From NCBI GenBank assembly GCA_902567765.1, contig CACFNI010000002.1:62001-126000 (forward strand): DNA of 64,000 bases, in the 5' to 3' direction. The stretch comes from an uncultured Pelagibacteraceae bacterium. GTDB taxonomy: Bacteria; Pseudomonadota; Alphaproteobacteria; Pelagibacterales; Pelagibacteraceae. The position numbers and the translations under genes are program-made. Positions 40,175 to 48,894 of this stretch are shown here, piece by piece. Each line of letters starts with the position of its first letter. Within the stretch, counting starts at the first letter, position 1. Below the pieces are notes generated by a model, which worked only from the letters and a program-made list of their open reading frames with translations, did not search any database and was not told the DNA's origin.

Positions 40175-40888
40175 TTAGTTTAAAGAAGATTTACCGCCAT
40201 CAACACCAATGATTTGTCCAGTTATGAACGGACTTTCATCTGTTAATAAAAATTTAGCCATAGAAGCAACATCCTCTGGTTTGCCTACTCTCTTCATTGG
40301 ATGTGATTTAGCTATTCCTTCAGCCATTAATTTACTTTTAAGAATATTTTGAGACATTTTTGAATTTGTTAAGGTTGGTGCAATACAATTTACTCTGATG
40401 TTTGGTGCGAATTCTGCAGCCAAAGAAACGGTCAAACCTTCGATTGCTCCTTTTGCTGATGCAATAATTGCATGATTAGTAAATCCTTTTTGAACAGCAA
40501 CAGTTGAAAAAAGAACAATTGAACCATTGTTTTTTTTTAAACTATCTTGAAGAGATTTAATTATTTCAATTACAGGAAAAAAATTTAAATCCAAACATTT
40601 TTTAAAATCTTCCTTTTTCGTATTTTTTAAAGGTTTAAGATCAATTGAACCAATGCAATAGGCGACACCAGATATATCCATACTGCTAAACTCTTCTTTT
40701 ACAAATTCTGATAAATTCTCTGAGAGAATATCTAAGACACTATAATCACAATCTAGTTTTGCAGAAAGGCTTTCAAGTTCATCTTCTTTCCTTCCAATTA
40801 AATGTATCTCTTTATTTGATTTGCTTAATTGCTCAGAGAGACTAGTACCAATTGATCCTGTTGCACCAAAAATTAAATATTTACTCAT
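40175..40888 (-). CDS. Short-chain dehydrogenase/reductase
   Basis: 'FGATGSIGTSL', 'VAYCIGSIDL', 'ASAKGAIEGL'; the usual Tyr of YxxxK appears as 'HAIIASAKG'. Confidence 0.88.
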   Translation of the reverse strand: MSKYLIFGATGSIGTSLSEQLSKSNKEIHLIGRKEDELESLSAKLDCDYSVLDILSENLSEFVKEEFSSMDISGVAYCIGSIDLKPLKNTKKEDFKKCLDLNFFPVIEIIKSLQDSLKKNNGSIVLFSTVAVQKGFTNHAIIASAKGAIEGLTVSLAAEFAPNIRVNCIAPTLTNSKMSQNILKSKLMAEGIAKSHPMKRVGKPEDVASMAKFLLTDESPFITGQIIGVDGGKSSLN

Positions 40889-40891
40889 TTT

Positions 40892-41134
40892 TTAATTTAT
40901 TCTTGGATCTTTTATACTTTTCAAAAGTTTTGATATGCCAGTTATTTTTAAGCTAATAAAAATAATATAAACCAGCGTTGTTCCAAGAGCCATGGTTGAT
41001 AAAAACACAAATATTGCAGTTAAGAATTTTTCTGTAAACCAATTTTCTATATCTGAGTTAGATAAATATAAAATATTCCAAAATAGTAAGAATATTAATT
41101 CATAGGTTATGATTACTTTATATAATGAATTCAT
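40892..41134 (-). CDS. Small membrane protein, 80 aa
   Basis: Two hydrophobic segments; first gene of the minus-strand group. Confidence 0.55.
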   Translation of the reverse strand: MNSLYKVIITYELIFLLFWNILYLSNSDIENWFTEKFLTAIFVFLSTMALGTTLVYIIFISLKITGISKLLKSIKDPRIN

Positions 41135-41157
41135 AGTTTATAATGGTTATAAACTAT
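41133..41157. promoter_or_regulatory. 25-bp palindrome, possible operator
   Basis: ATAGTTTATAA-tgg-TTATAAACTAT, perfect 11-bp arms overlapping the start codon of the 41134 minus-strand ORF. Confidence 0.5.
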
Positions 41158-41198
41158 AAATAATTCTTTATACTCTTTTTTCAATTATATAATAAAAT

Positions 41199-41537
41199 TT
41201 AGGTACCTGATTTACCTAATAAATTTACCATTAAGACACCAGCGACAATTAATCCAAGCCCAATTATTTCATAAAGATTTGGCATTTGATTAAATTTATA
41301 TATTCCAACCATTGTCGTAGCGATAATGCATAATCCTGCAAATGATGCGTAAGTTATTCCAACAGGAATAGTTTTCATCACTAGAGATAATGTGAACATG
41401 CATCCAACTATAGCTATTGCTGTTAGGATACTAGGTATTATTATGGTGAAACCTTGCGCACCTTTGGCAAATCCGTTAGCTACAGTTCCAAGCACAACAG
41501 CAATAATTAAAATTAAGTAAGCAGATGTATTTCCCAT
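41199..41537 (-). CDS. Small multidrug resistance (SMR/EmrE-like) transporter
   Basis: 112 aa, 4 TM; 'GITYASFAGLCIIATTMVGIYKFNQMPNLYEIIGLGLIVAGVLMVNL'. Confidence 0.87.
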   Translation of the reverse strand: MGNTSAYLILIIAVVLGTVANGFAKGAQGFTIIIPSILTAIAIVGCMFTLSLVMKTIPVGITYASFAGLCIIATTMVGIYKFNQMPNLYEIIGLGLIVAGVLMVNLLGKSGT

Positions 41538-42130
41538 TATTTTTTAGACCAGTTTATAGCATCTTCCATTCTATCATCTCCCCAAAAAATTTCATTATTT
41601 ACTATAAATGATGGACTGCCGAAAACTTTATCTTTTCTGGCACTGTCAGTATTCATTAAATATTGTTTTTCAATTTCATCAGAATTAGCTTTTTCAATTG
41701 TTTTGTCTTTATCTATATTTAAATCTTTGCAAATTTCTGAAATGTTAGGTTCAACGGCTGGTTCTTTTCCATCTTGAAACCATTTTTTATAAGTTATCCT
41801 TACGTAGTCGATACCCCAACCTTCTTTAAGTCCAGCTATTGCAATTTTATTAGCTAAATCAAACTCAGTTAAAGGGTAGGGGACTGGAGTCTTTGCAAAA
41901 AAACCATATCCTTCAGCACGTCTTTCAATATCTCTCCACATATAATTTACTTTGTTAATTTTTTCTTTTGGAAAAGGAATATTGTTCATCTCCTTCATAA
42001 TTGCTCTTACGCTAAATGGTTTCCAATTAAATTTTACTCCATGTTTTTTTTCTACATCTAAAATTCTTGTTATTGTTAGATATGTATATGTACTCCCTAT
42101 AGAAAAGTAAAAATCAATTTTTTTCATCAA
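41537..42130 (-). CDS. DsbA-family / 2-hydroxychromene-2-carboxylate isomerase-like
   Basis: 'IDFYFSIGSTYTYLTITRI', 'FGSPSFIVNNEIFWGDDRM'. Confidence 0.88.
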   Translation of the reverse strand: MMKKIDFYFSIGSTYTYLTITRILDVEKKHGVKFNWKPFSVRAIMKEMNNIPFPKEKINKVNYMWRDIERRAEGYGFFAKTPVPYPLTEFDLANKIAIAGLKEGWGIDYVRITYKKWFQDGKEPAVEPNISEICKDLNIDKDKTIEKANSDEIEKQYLMNTDSARKDKVFGSPSFIVNNEIFWGDDRMEDAINWSKK

Positions 42131-42188
42131 ATTAACCTAGATTTTTCAAGATCATTTGCTCCTACCATAACAAAACTAATTATATTAT

Positions 42189-42740
42189 TCATATAGACTG
42201 TTTCTTAATAAGCAGGTTTAGTTTTTCTATCATTATCAAAGGCGTTTCCATAGCGGGATAAATTTTATGCGCTTCAATATAGCTGTCAATAGCTTTCTGA
42301 TAATTTTGTAGCGCCATTTGAACCAACCCTTGACCAGAGAGAGCTCCAAAATGTCTTTTTTCTAAACTTAAAACTATATCAATATCTTTTTGAGATAATT
42401 CGTAATTTCCCATCAAATATAAAACAGTAGCTCTTTTATTCCATCCTTCAGCCCAATCAGGATCTAACTCAATTACTTTTGAAAATACATTATGAGCACT
42501 AGTTAATTGGTTTTGAAACATAAACTCTGAACCTTTTGCCAAAAGATCAGTTAAACTTTTCTCTGTGGGATGTGTTATCCATAAATTCCAGATTTTTTCC
42601 TCAATTTTTTTTGCAGATTTAGGATTATTTATTTTCTTTAATTTTTCAAATAAATTATCTAATTCCGCACCAGTGTCATTCTGAGCAAATGTTCCAAAAG
42701 AAAATAAAAATATAATTAATATAAAAAATATTTTTTTCAC
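42189..42740 (-). CDS. Exported TPR-repeat protein
   Basis: Signal peptide (FFILIIFLFSFGTFAQ), 'NVFSKVIELDPDWAEGWNKRATVLYLMGNYELSQKDI'. Confidence 0.82.
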   Translation of the reverse strand: MKKIFFILIIFLFSFGTFAQNDTGAELDNLFEKLKKINNPKSAKKIEEKIWNLWITHPTEKSLTDLLAKGSEFMFQNQLTSAHNVFSKVIELDPDWAEGWNKRATVLYLMGNYELSQKDIDIVLSLEKRHFGALSGQGLVQMALQNYQKAIDSYIEAHKIYPAMETPLIMIEKLNLLIKKQSI

Positions 42741-43061
42741 TTATTTTGACATTGGCGTAGCTCCAGTCTCTAGACTGATGATTTTTCCTTCTTTATATTT
42801 ATAAACTGCCATTACAGCCTCAACATTTCCATCATCAAAAGTAACAAATGAATGGTGTATACCTACTTCATTATTTTCGTATACCACTCTTGTCTTATCT
42901 TGTTTAATATCACCACTCATTGCCCACTTAATTACATCTGATTTTCCTAAAGTATTACCTGATTTATGCATAGTAAATTTAAAATCATCATGCAAAAGTT
43001 GATTCATAGATGCTTCATCTTTATTTTTTATTGCATCAGTATATTTTTGTAACATAGACAT
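42741..43061 (-). CDS. NTF2-like/SnoaL-like small protein
   Basis: 'YTDAIKNKDEASMNQLLHDDFKFTMHKSGN'. Confidence 0.72.
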   Translation of the reverse strand: MSMLQKYTDAIKNKDEASMNQLLHDDFKFTMHKSGNTLGKSDVIKWAMSGDIKQDKTRVVYENNEVGIHHSFVTFDDGNVEAVMAVYKYKEGKIISLETGATPMSK

Positions 43062-43063
43062 AT

Positions 43064-43351
43064 TTATACTCCTTTTATTATTATTAAATTACCCTCAGAG
43101 TTTTCTACTCTTAAATTTTTGATTTGATTGTATTCATCTGAGTTATACCATTCCAAAGCTCTTTCATAGCTTGGAAATTTTATTATTACATTTCTTGTAA
43201 AATCCCATTTACCCTCTAATGACTTAAATTCTCCTGCTCTCACAAGATATTCACCTCCATACTTTTTTACAGTTTCTGGAACTTTATTTGCATAGTCTTT
43301 AAAACCATCTTTCTTTTTTAAGTTAACTTGAGCTATAATATAACCAGTCAT
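43064..43351 (-). CDS. DUF1330 family protein
   Basis: 'GYIIAQVNLKKKDGFKDYANKVPETVKKYGGEYLVRAGEFKSLEG'. Confidence 0.88.
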   Translation of the reverse strand: MTGYIIAQVNLKKKDGFKDYANKVPETVKKYGGEYLVRAGEFKSLEGKWDFTRNVIIKFPSYERALEWYNSDEYNQIKNLRVENSEGNLIIIKGV

Positions 43352-43674
43352 TATTTGCCAGGTTTAATAACCGTATTTGCAGCATTAGCAGCATTTTGAA
43401 AAGCTTTATTATAATCTATAACTTCATGCACCATTAAATCATCCATAAGGCCAGAATTTTTAAAAGCTATTTTTAAGGCAACGGCTTGCTCGTATTCACC
43501 CTCAACACAAGAAATTACGTCAAATCTACCCCTTACCCACTCGTAAGAAATAAGTTTTAAACCAGCTGCTTCTGTTACCTTTTTTGTAGATGCGAATCTG
43601 TCTGCAGTTGGTTCATTCTGCATTCTCTTCATTAACTCTCCACTTATTTTACCAATTAGATAAAACTTAGCCAT
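43351..43674 (-). CDS. GYD-domain protein
   Basis: MAKFYLIGKISGELMKRM...RGRFDVISCVEG; resembles the ORF at 28232-28555. Confidence 0.82.
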   Translation of the reverse strand: MAKFYLIGKISGELMKRMQNEPTADRFASTKKVTEAAGLKLISYEWVRGRFDVISCVEGEYEQAVALKIAFKNSGLMDDLMVHEVIDYNKAFQNAANAANTVIKPGK

Positions 43675-43686
43675 GTATCCTCCTTT

Positions 43687-44064
43687 TTAGTATAAAGTTT
43701 GCACAACTTTTTCTACTCGTTCTTTACCATTTGGAATTGTCTTCTCTAAAAATGCATGACAACTATCAGTCAACTCTTTGTCATACTTAGAACCATAATG
43801 TTTATCTACAGCTTTATTAGTTCCTTCGTCCCAATCTTTCTCTTTAATACCAATCTCTAAAGCATATGTTTTCCATACTTTAACTGATGATATAGATTTT
43901 TCTTTCATGCTGTATTCAAAAGTCTCTCCCGAAGGTAAAAAATAGTTAGCCATGTATATACCAACACAATCCCAGGCTTTTTCCATATCTTTCTTGCTTA
44001 AATCTCCTGCATTGGCAGAGTTAATAAAAACGATACTAAATAAAACCAAAAATAATTTTTTCAT
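43687..44064 (-). CDS. Small exported protein of unknown function
   Basis: Start revised to MKKLFLVLFSIVFINSANAG (signal peptide). Confidence 0.65.
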   Translation of the reverse strand: MKKLFLVLFSIVFINSANAGDLSKKDMEKAWDCVGIYMANYFLPSGETFEYSMKEKSISSVKVWKTYALEIGIKEKDWDEGTNKAVDKHYGSKYDKELTDSCHAFLEKTIPNGKERVEKVVQTLY

Positions 44065-44066
44065 AA

Positions 44067-44357
44067 TTAAACCTTTACTTTCGATAATTCCCATAGTTGT
44101 ACATTCTCTACACATTCAGCATAAATAGCTTTAGCTGTTGGATTATTTCCAGCAACAAATTCTTTCATTCCTGCTTCATTATGAACTGAAACCTTAAACA
44201 TAATACCACTTTTATCTGGCTTCATGGCTCCAATAGTTTTTTCTGGATAAGCAACACTTTTTCTTACTTCCATGCCTTCATCAGACTGCATCCATCCCAT
44301 AAAAGTTTCTAGTTTACCTTCTTTAAGGTTAATTAAAGCTAACATTTCTTTTTCCAT
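44067..44357 (-). CDS. Small dimeric alpha/beta-barrel-like protein, 96 aa
   Basis: MEKEMLALINLKEGKLETFMGWMQSDEG...; size and context; family uncertain. Confidence 0.5.
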   Translation of the reverse strand: MEKEMLALINLKEGKLETFMGWMQSDEGMEVRKSVAYPEKTIGAMKPDKSGIMFKVSVHNEAGMKEFVAGNNPTAKAIYAECVENVQLWELSKVKV

Positions 44358-44385
44358 TTTTTTCTCCTTGATTGTTTTAAAATGG

Positions 44386-44769
44386 TTATTTTTTCATAGC
44401 ATTAAACATGCTAAGAGTGTCATCAAAAGTCATCATAATCTTAGTTTTTCCTTCATCACTAACTTCAAAATAATGACCAAACATAGTATCCATGTTGTCA
44501 GCAGTTGCATGTACTCTAACAAATACTTTATTGCCTTCACTGATCATATCTAAAATTTTTAAATGAAAATTTGGCCATGTTGCTGGAATTTTTGACATCG
44601 CAGCCATCATAGCTTGTTTACCTTTGTGAACTCCTGACAATGGGTGCACACCTTCTTTACCTGGAAATGTCCATACAATATTATCATCAATCATTTCATT
44701 AAAAAAAGTCTCCATATCGCCTTTACCAAAAAGCTCATATGCTTTTCTCGTTTGTTCTTTTACATCCAT
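44386..44769 (-). CDS. NTF2-like/SnoaL family protein
   Basis: Start revised to MDVKEQTRKAYELFGKGDMETFFNEMIDDNIVWTFPGKEGVHPLSG. Confidence 0.82.
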   Translation of the reverse strand: MDVKEQTRKAYELFGKGDMETFFNEMIDDNIVWTFPGKEGVHPLSGVHKGKQAMMAAMSKIPATWPNFHLKILDMISEGNKVFVRVHATADNMDTMFGHYFEVSDEGKTKIMMTFDDTLSMFNAMKK

Positions 44770-44849
44770 ATTTCTCCTTTGATTAATAGTATTTAAACTT
44801 AAAAAATTAAGAATATGTAAAGATTTTATTACAATGCAGGTATGCGGTC

Positions 44850-45851
44850 TTATATCCAATTAGGAAATGGTAAACCTTTTTCCTGAAGAAATTTTTTGTT
44901 GAACAGCTTAGAGTTGTATTTGTCTGATTTGTCGCAGAGTATTGTTACTATAGTTTTACCTGGTCCTAACTCTTTACCTAGTTTAATAGCGCCAGCTATA
45001 TTTACTCCACAACTAGTTCCTAAACTTAATCCTTCATTTTGTATTAAATCAAAAATTACAGGTAATGATTCATGATCACTAATTGAAAAGGCTCCATCTA
45101 TTTTAGCTTCAGCAAAATTTGCGGTTATTCTGCTCGATCCGATACCCTCAGTTATTGATCCACCTTCACTTTTTAATTCTCCATTTGTGATATAATTATA
45201 AAGAGAGGAGCCTGACGGGTCTGATAAATAAATTTTTATATCTTTATTCTTTTCCTTTAAATAACTACTTACCCCTCCAATCGTTCCTCCTGTGCCTGAA
45301 GAACATACAAAGGCGTCTACCTTACCGTCAGTTTGGTTCCAAATTTCTGGTCCTGTTGTCTCATAATGACCTTTGGCATTTGCCGTATTATCAAACTGAT
45401 TTGCCCAAACAACACCATGGTTATTAGTACTTTTTAATTCCTCAGCTAACCTTCCAGCAACTTTTACATAGTTTCCATCGTCTTTATATGGTTTTGGTGG
45501 AACCAACCTTAAGTCGGCTCCAATATTTTTTAGCATATCTTTTTTTTCTTGAGTTTGATTGTCATTCATTACAATCACGGTTTTATAACCAATAGAATTT
45601 CCAATAAGACATAATCCAATTCCTGTATTCCCTGCGGTTCCTTCGACTATTGTTCCTCCTTTAGAGATTAATTTTTTTTCTTCTGCGTCTTTGATTAAAG
45701 CTAATGCAGCTCTATCTTTTACAGATCCACCAGGATTTAGATATTCTGCTTTTCCATAAATATTACATCCAGTTATTTCAGATGCAGCTTTAAGTTTTAT
45801 TAATGGTGTATTTCCAATGCCCTCTACAAAATTATTTTGAGCATTTTTCAT
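44850..45851 (-). CDS. cysK: Cysteine synthase A
   Basis: Start revised to MKNAQNNFVEGIGNTPLIKLK; 'GGSVKDRAAL', 'EGTAGNTGIGL', 'SSGTGGTIGGVSSYLK'. Confidence 0.92.
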   Translation of the reverse strand: MKNAQNNFVEGIGNTPLIKLKAASEITGCNIYGKAEYLNPGGSVKDRAALALIKDAEEKKLISKGGTIVEGTAGNTGIGLCLIGNSIGYKTVIVMNDNQTQEKKDMLKNIGADLRLVPPKPYKDDGNYVKVAGRLAEELKSTNNHGVVWANQFDNTANAKGHYETTGPEIWNQTDGKVDAFVCSSGTGGTIGGVSSYLKEKNKDIKIYLSDPSGSSLYNYITNGELKSEGGSITEGIGSSRITANFAEAKIDGAFSISDHESLPVIFDLIQNEGLSLGTSCGVNIAGAIKLGKELGPGKTIVTILCDKSDKYNSKLFNKKFLQEKGLPFPNWI

Positions 45852-45852
45852 T

Positions 45853-46434
45853 TTAATTATTATTACTTTCTTTTGTAATTCCATATGGCTTGAAAGTTTC
45901 ATCACCAGATGAAGCTTCTCCAACATTTTTTGCTGGTATACCAACCATAACAGAATTTTCTTGAACATCTTTTGTAACCACAGCATTAGCACCGATCTTA
46001 GCATTGCTGCCAATAACTACTGGTCCTAAAATTTGCGCACCCGATCCAACTACGACATTATCCATCAATGTTGGATGTCTTTTAGTATTTCTTTGATCGT
46101 CTGAATTAATACTGGGAGATATACCACCAAGAGTAACAGCATGATAGATGGTAACATTATCTCCTATCTCAGAAGTTTCACCTATAACAACACCCATACC
46201 GTGATCTATAAATAAATTTTTACCAATTTTAGCTTTAGGATGGATTTCTATACCAGTTAAAAATCTTGAAAATTGTGAAATCATTCTTGCCACCAAATCA
46301 AACTTTGCTAATGAAAAAAAATTTGCGATCTTATGAAAAAATACAGCTTTGACACCAGGGTAAGTTAAAATTACACTTAGCTTAGATTTTGCAGCGGGGT
46401 CTCTTTTAATAATTGATTCTAAATAATCGTTCAT
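45853..46434 (-). CDS. cysE: Serine O-acetyltransferase
   Basis: '[44 protein letters not shown]', '[20 protein letters not shown]'. Confidence 0.95.
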   Translation of the reverse strand: MNDYLESIIKRDPAAKSKLSVILTYPGVKAVFFHKIANFFSLAKFDLVARMISQFSRFLTGIEIHPKAKIGKNLFIDHGMGVVIGETSEIGDNVTIYHAVTLGGISPSINSDDQRNTKRHPTLMDNVVVGSGAQILGPVVIGSNAKIGANAVVTKDVQENSVMVGIPAKNVGEASSGDETFKPYGITKESNNN

Positions 46435-46463
46435 AATTTTTTGAGAGTTTAATTAACTTAAAA

Positions 46464-46583
46464 CTATTTATTACAACAACAACTAGTTTCTTTGGGCATA
46501 CAATCGCACAATTTAATTCCATCACAGTGGCAAGCATCATTTATGCAATTAGCACATTTTAATTTTTCATTGTCGCATGACAT
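46464..46583 (-). CDS. Cysteine-rich, metallothionein-like small protein, 39 aa, 10 Cys
   Basis: Not in supplied track; MSCDNEKLKCANCINDACHCDGIKLCDCMPKETSCCCNK (CxxC, CxC, CxC, CCC). Confidence 0.65.
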   Translation of the reverse strand: MSCDNEKLKCANCINDACHCDGIKLCDCMPKETSCCCNK

Positions 46584-46605
46584 ATTAAAAATATAGGTAT
46601 AAAAT

Positions 46606-46631
46606 GGTAAATTACAATAAGTAAATTTACC
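46606..46631. promoter_or_regulatory. Inverted repeat upstream of the Cys-rich ORF (operator or stem-loop)
   Basis: GGTAAATT-N10-AATTTACC; lies between the ETHE1-like gene end and the 46583 ORF start. Confidence 0.35.
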
Positions 46632-46634
46632 TAA

Positions 46635-47327
46635 TTATAACTGATCTAGTGTAACACCTTTTAAATTTGCTGGAACTGCAACATCCATCATTTTTGGGTT
46701 TGCAAGTTTTAGATTGTTCATTATTTCAATATATTGATCAACACTATCTACTTGAAGTCTAGGATTATTATTTTTTTCATCCCCGATAGTTGAAAATTTT
46801 TTACCGTTATAATCATGTGCTGGGTAGACTATAGTTTTTTCAGGTAGTTTAAGTAATTTGTTAAAAAGTGAGTCATACTGAGTTTTTGCACTTCCATTTT
46901 GAAAATCAGTTCTACCTGTGCCGTTTATTAAAAGAGTATCACCTGTAAAAACTCTATCGTTCATTAAAAAGCTATAGGAGCAATCAGTATGACCTGGTGT
47001 ATAAATTGTTTTAAGTTCTATTTTATCTATTTCAATTTTATCATCTTCTTTTACTTTTAAATCGACTACTTCAGATTTTGATTGCTCCCCCATAATTTTT
47101 GTGCAGTTTGTTCTTTTACTTAATTCGTTAAGTGCAGTTATATGATCTGCATGAATGTGTGTATCAATTACCTTCACTAATTTAAGATCTAATTCTTGCA
47201 GGATTTTTAAATATTCCTCAGTTTTTTCTAAAACTGGATCAATAATTAAAGCTTCCCTTCCTCTATCACTAGCAATGATGTACGTGTAGGTTGAAGAAAC
47301 ATCGTCAAATAATTGATTGAAAATCAT
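46635..47327 (-). CDS. ETHE1-like persulfide dioxygenase (metallo-beta-lactamase fold)
   Basis: 'DTHIHADHITA', 'IYTPGHTDCSYSF', 'GTGRTDFQNG'. Confidence 0.88.
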   Translation of the reverse strand: MIFNQLFDDVSSTYTYIIASDRGREALIIDPVLEKTEEYLKILQELDLKLVKVIDTHIHADHITALNELSKRTNCTKIMGEQSKSEVVDLKVKEDDKIEIDKIELKTIYTPGHTDCSYSFLMNDRVFTGDTLLINGTGRTDFQNGSAKTQYDSLFNKLLKLPEKTIVYPAHDYNGKKFSTIGDEKNNNPRLQVDSVDQYIEIMNNLKLANPKMMDVAVPANLKGVTLDQL

Positions 47328-47408
47328 CTATTTAGAAACATTATAAAAAATTGCATGACAAATCAATCTTGCATATAATTTATTTATAAAAACTTATTAG
47401 GAGAAAAA

Positions 47409-48071
47409 ATGACATTAAAAATAAATAGCCTTGCTCCAGACTTTAAAGCTCAAACTCAAGAGGGAGATATATCTTTTCATGAGTGGCTAGGAGATAGTTG
47501 GGGGGTATTATTCTCACACCCAAAAGATTTCACACCAGTTTGTACTACTGAGCTTGGTGCGTTAGCAAAGATGAAACCAGAATTTGATGCTAGAAATGTT
47601 AAAGTTATTGGTTTAAGTGTTGATCCAGTTTCAGATCACGTTAAGTGGTTAGATGATATTAAAGATGTTTGTGGTATGAAACCGTCTTATCCAATTATAG
47701 CAGATGAGAAGTTAGAAGTTGCAAAACTTTATAACATGCTTGAAGGAGATGCTGGTACTACGTCAATGGGAAGAACTGCAGTAGATAATGAAACAGTGAG
47801 AACTGTTTATGTTATCAGACCTGATAAAAGAATTGGTTTGTTCTTAACTTATCCGATGACTACTGGAAGAAATTTTGGTGAGATACTAAGAGCAATAGAC
47901 TCAATGCAGCGGACTGCAAAACATAAAATTGCAACACCTGCAGATTGGAAGCCTGGTGAAAAAGTAATTATAGTTCCAAAAGTAACAAACGATGAAGCAA
48001 AAAAAATATATCCTGATGGATGGGAAACTATAAAACCATATTTAAGAAAAGTACCAGATCCACACAAGTAG
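47409..48071 (+). CDS. 1-Cys (Prx6-type) peroxiredoxin
   Basis: 'FSHPKDFTPVCTTELGALAK', 'VRTVYVIRPDKRIGLFLTYPMTTGRNF'. Confidence 0.94.
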   Translation: MTLKINSLAPDFKAQTQEGDISFHEWLGDSWGVLFSHPKDFTPVCTTELGALAKMKPEFDARNVKVIGLSVDPVSDHVKWLDDIKDVCGMKPSYPIIADEKLEVAKLYNMLEGDAGTTSMGRTAVDNETVRTVYVIRPDKRIGLFLTYPMTTGRNFGEILRAIDSMQRTAKHKIATPADWKPGEKVIIVPKVTNDEAKKIYPDGWETIKPYLRKVPDPHK

Positions 48072-48085
48072 TTTAAAAAGAATTA

Positions 48086-48124
48086 AACCGGTAATCTTGT
48101 AAATAAGATTGCCGGTTTTTTTTA
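48086..48124 (+). terminator. Rho-independent terminator
   Basis: AACCGGTAATCTT-gtaaat-AAGATTGCCGGTT then a T-run. Confidence 0.9.
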
Positions 48125-48817
48125 CAATTTGTACTTTTTCATAGAAACTTGAGCTAATAGTAAATTTGGATCAATAAAAATTTTAGATTCTTTAATTTTT
48201 TTGAAAGACTTATATGCAAATATTGCAACTGGCAATTCAGTACATCCAAGAATAATCTTTTTACATTTTTTTTTAACAAGATAATTAACAGCAGGTCTTA
48301 AAATTTTTTCAGCTTTTTTTACTTTACCCATTTTTACTAATTTAATTGCTTTATTAACATTTTTTTTTTGTAAAATTTTATTTGGAGTAACCAAGTTGTA
48401 GTCTTTAGTAAAATATTTACCATATATCCCAGTTTTAAGTGTTGCTTCTGTTCCAAGCAAACCAATTTTTGATTTTTTCTTACATAATTTTTTTGTATGA
48501 ATAAAAACTTCTTTAGGCATACTTAAAATTGGAATTTTAATTTTTTTTTTTAAATCATCGTACCAATAGTGTGCAGTATTACATGGCATAACAATAAATT
48601 TACACTTATTCCTTTCAAGTATTTTGCAACCACTTAAAAGACTTCTTAAAACATTTTGATATTTTTTAAGGTTTTGTGGTCTATTAGGTATATTGGATTT
48701 GTTATAAAGCATGAAAAGAGGGTAATTCTGATCAATTTTTCCTCTGTTGATTACAGCTAATTTATTACAAAAATCAAGACCTGCTTGAGTTCCCATTCCT
48801 CCTAAAATTCCAATCAT
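48122..48817 (-). CDS. Aspartate/glutamate racemase family protein
   Basis: 'MIGILGGMGTQAGLDF', 'IVMPCNTAHYWYDDL', 'IILGCTELP'. Confidence 0.9.
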   Translation of the reverse strand: MIGILGGMGTQAGLDFCNKLAVINRGKIDQNYPLFMLYNKSNIPNRPQNLKKYQNVLRSLLSGCKILERNKCKFIVMPCNTAHYWYDDLKKKIKIPILSMPKEVFIHTKKLCKKKSKIGLLGTEATLKTGIYGKYFTKDYNLVTPNKILQKKNVNKAIKLVKMGKVKKAEKILRPAVNYLVKKKCKKIILGCTELPVAIFAYKSFKKIKESKIFIDPNLLLAQVSMKKYKL

Positions 48818-48894
48818 AAAATATGTTGATATTATTTTTAAAAATAATGCAAGAAATATATATACTATAAGTTAATAAGTAACATTTATCAAAA

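Noticed and set aside
45852-46013. Upstream part of the cysK track ORF
   Set aside because: Overlaps cysE in another frame; the CysK homology starts at MKNAQNN (45851).
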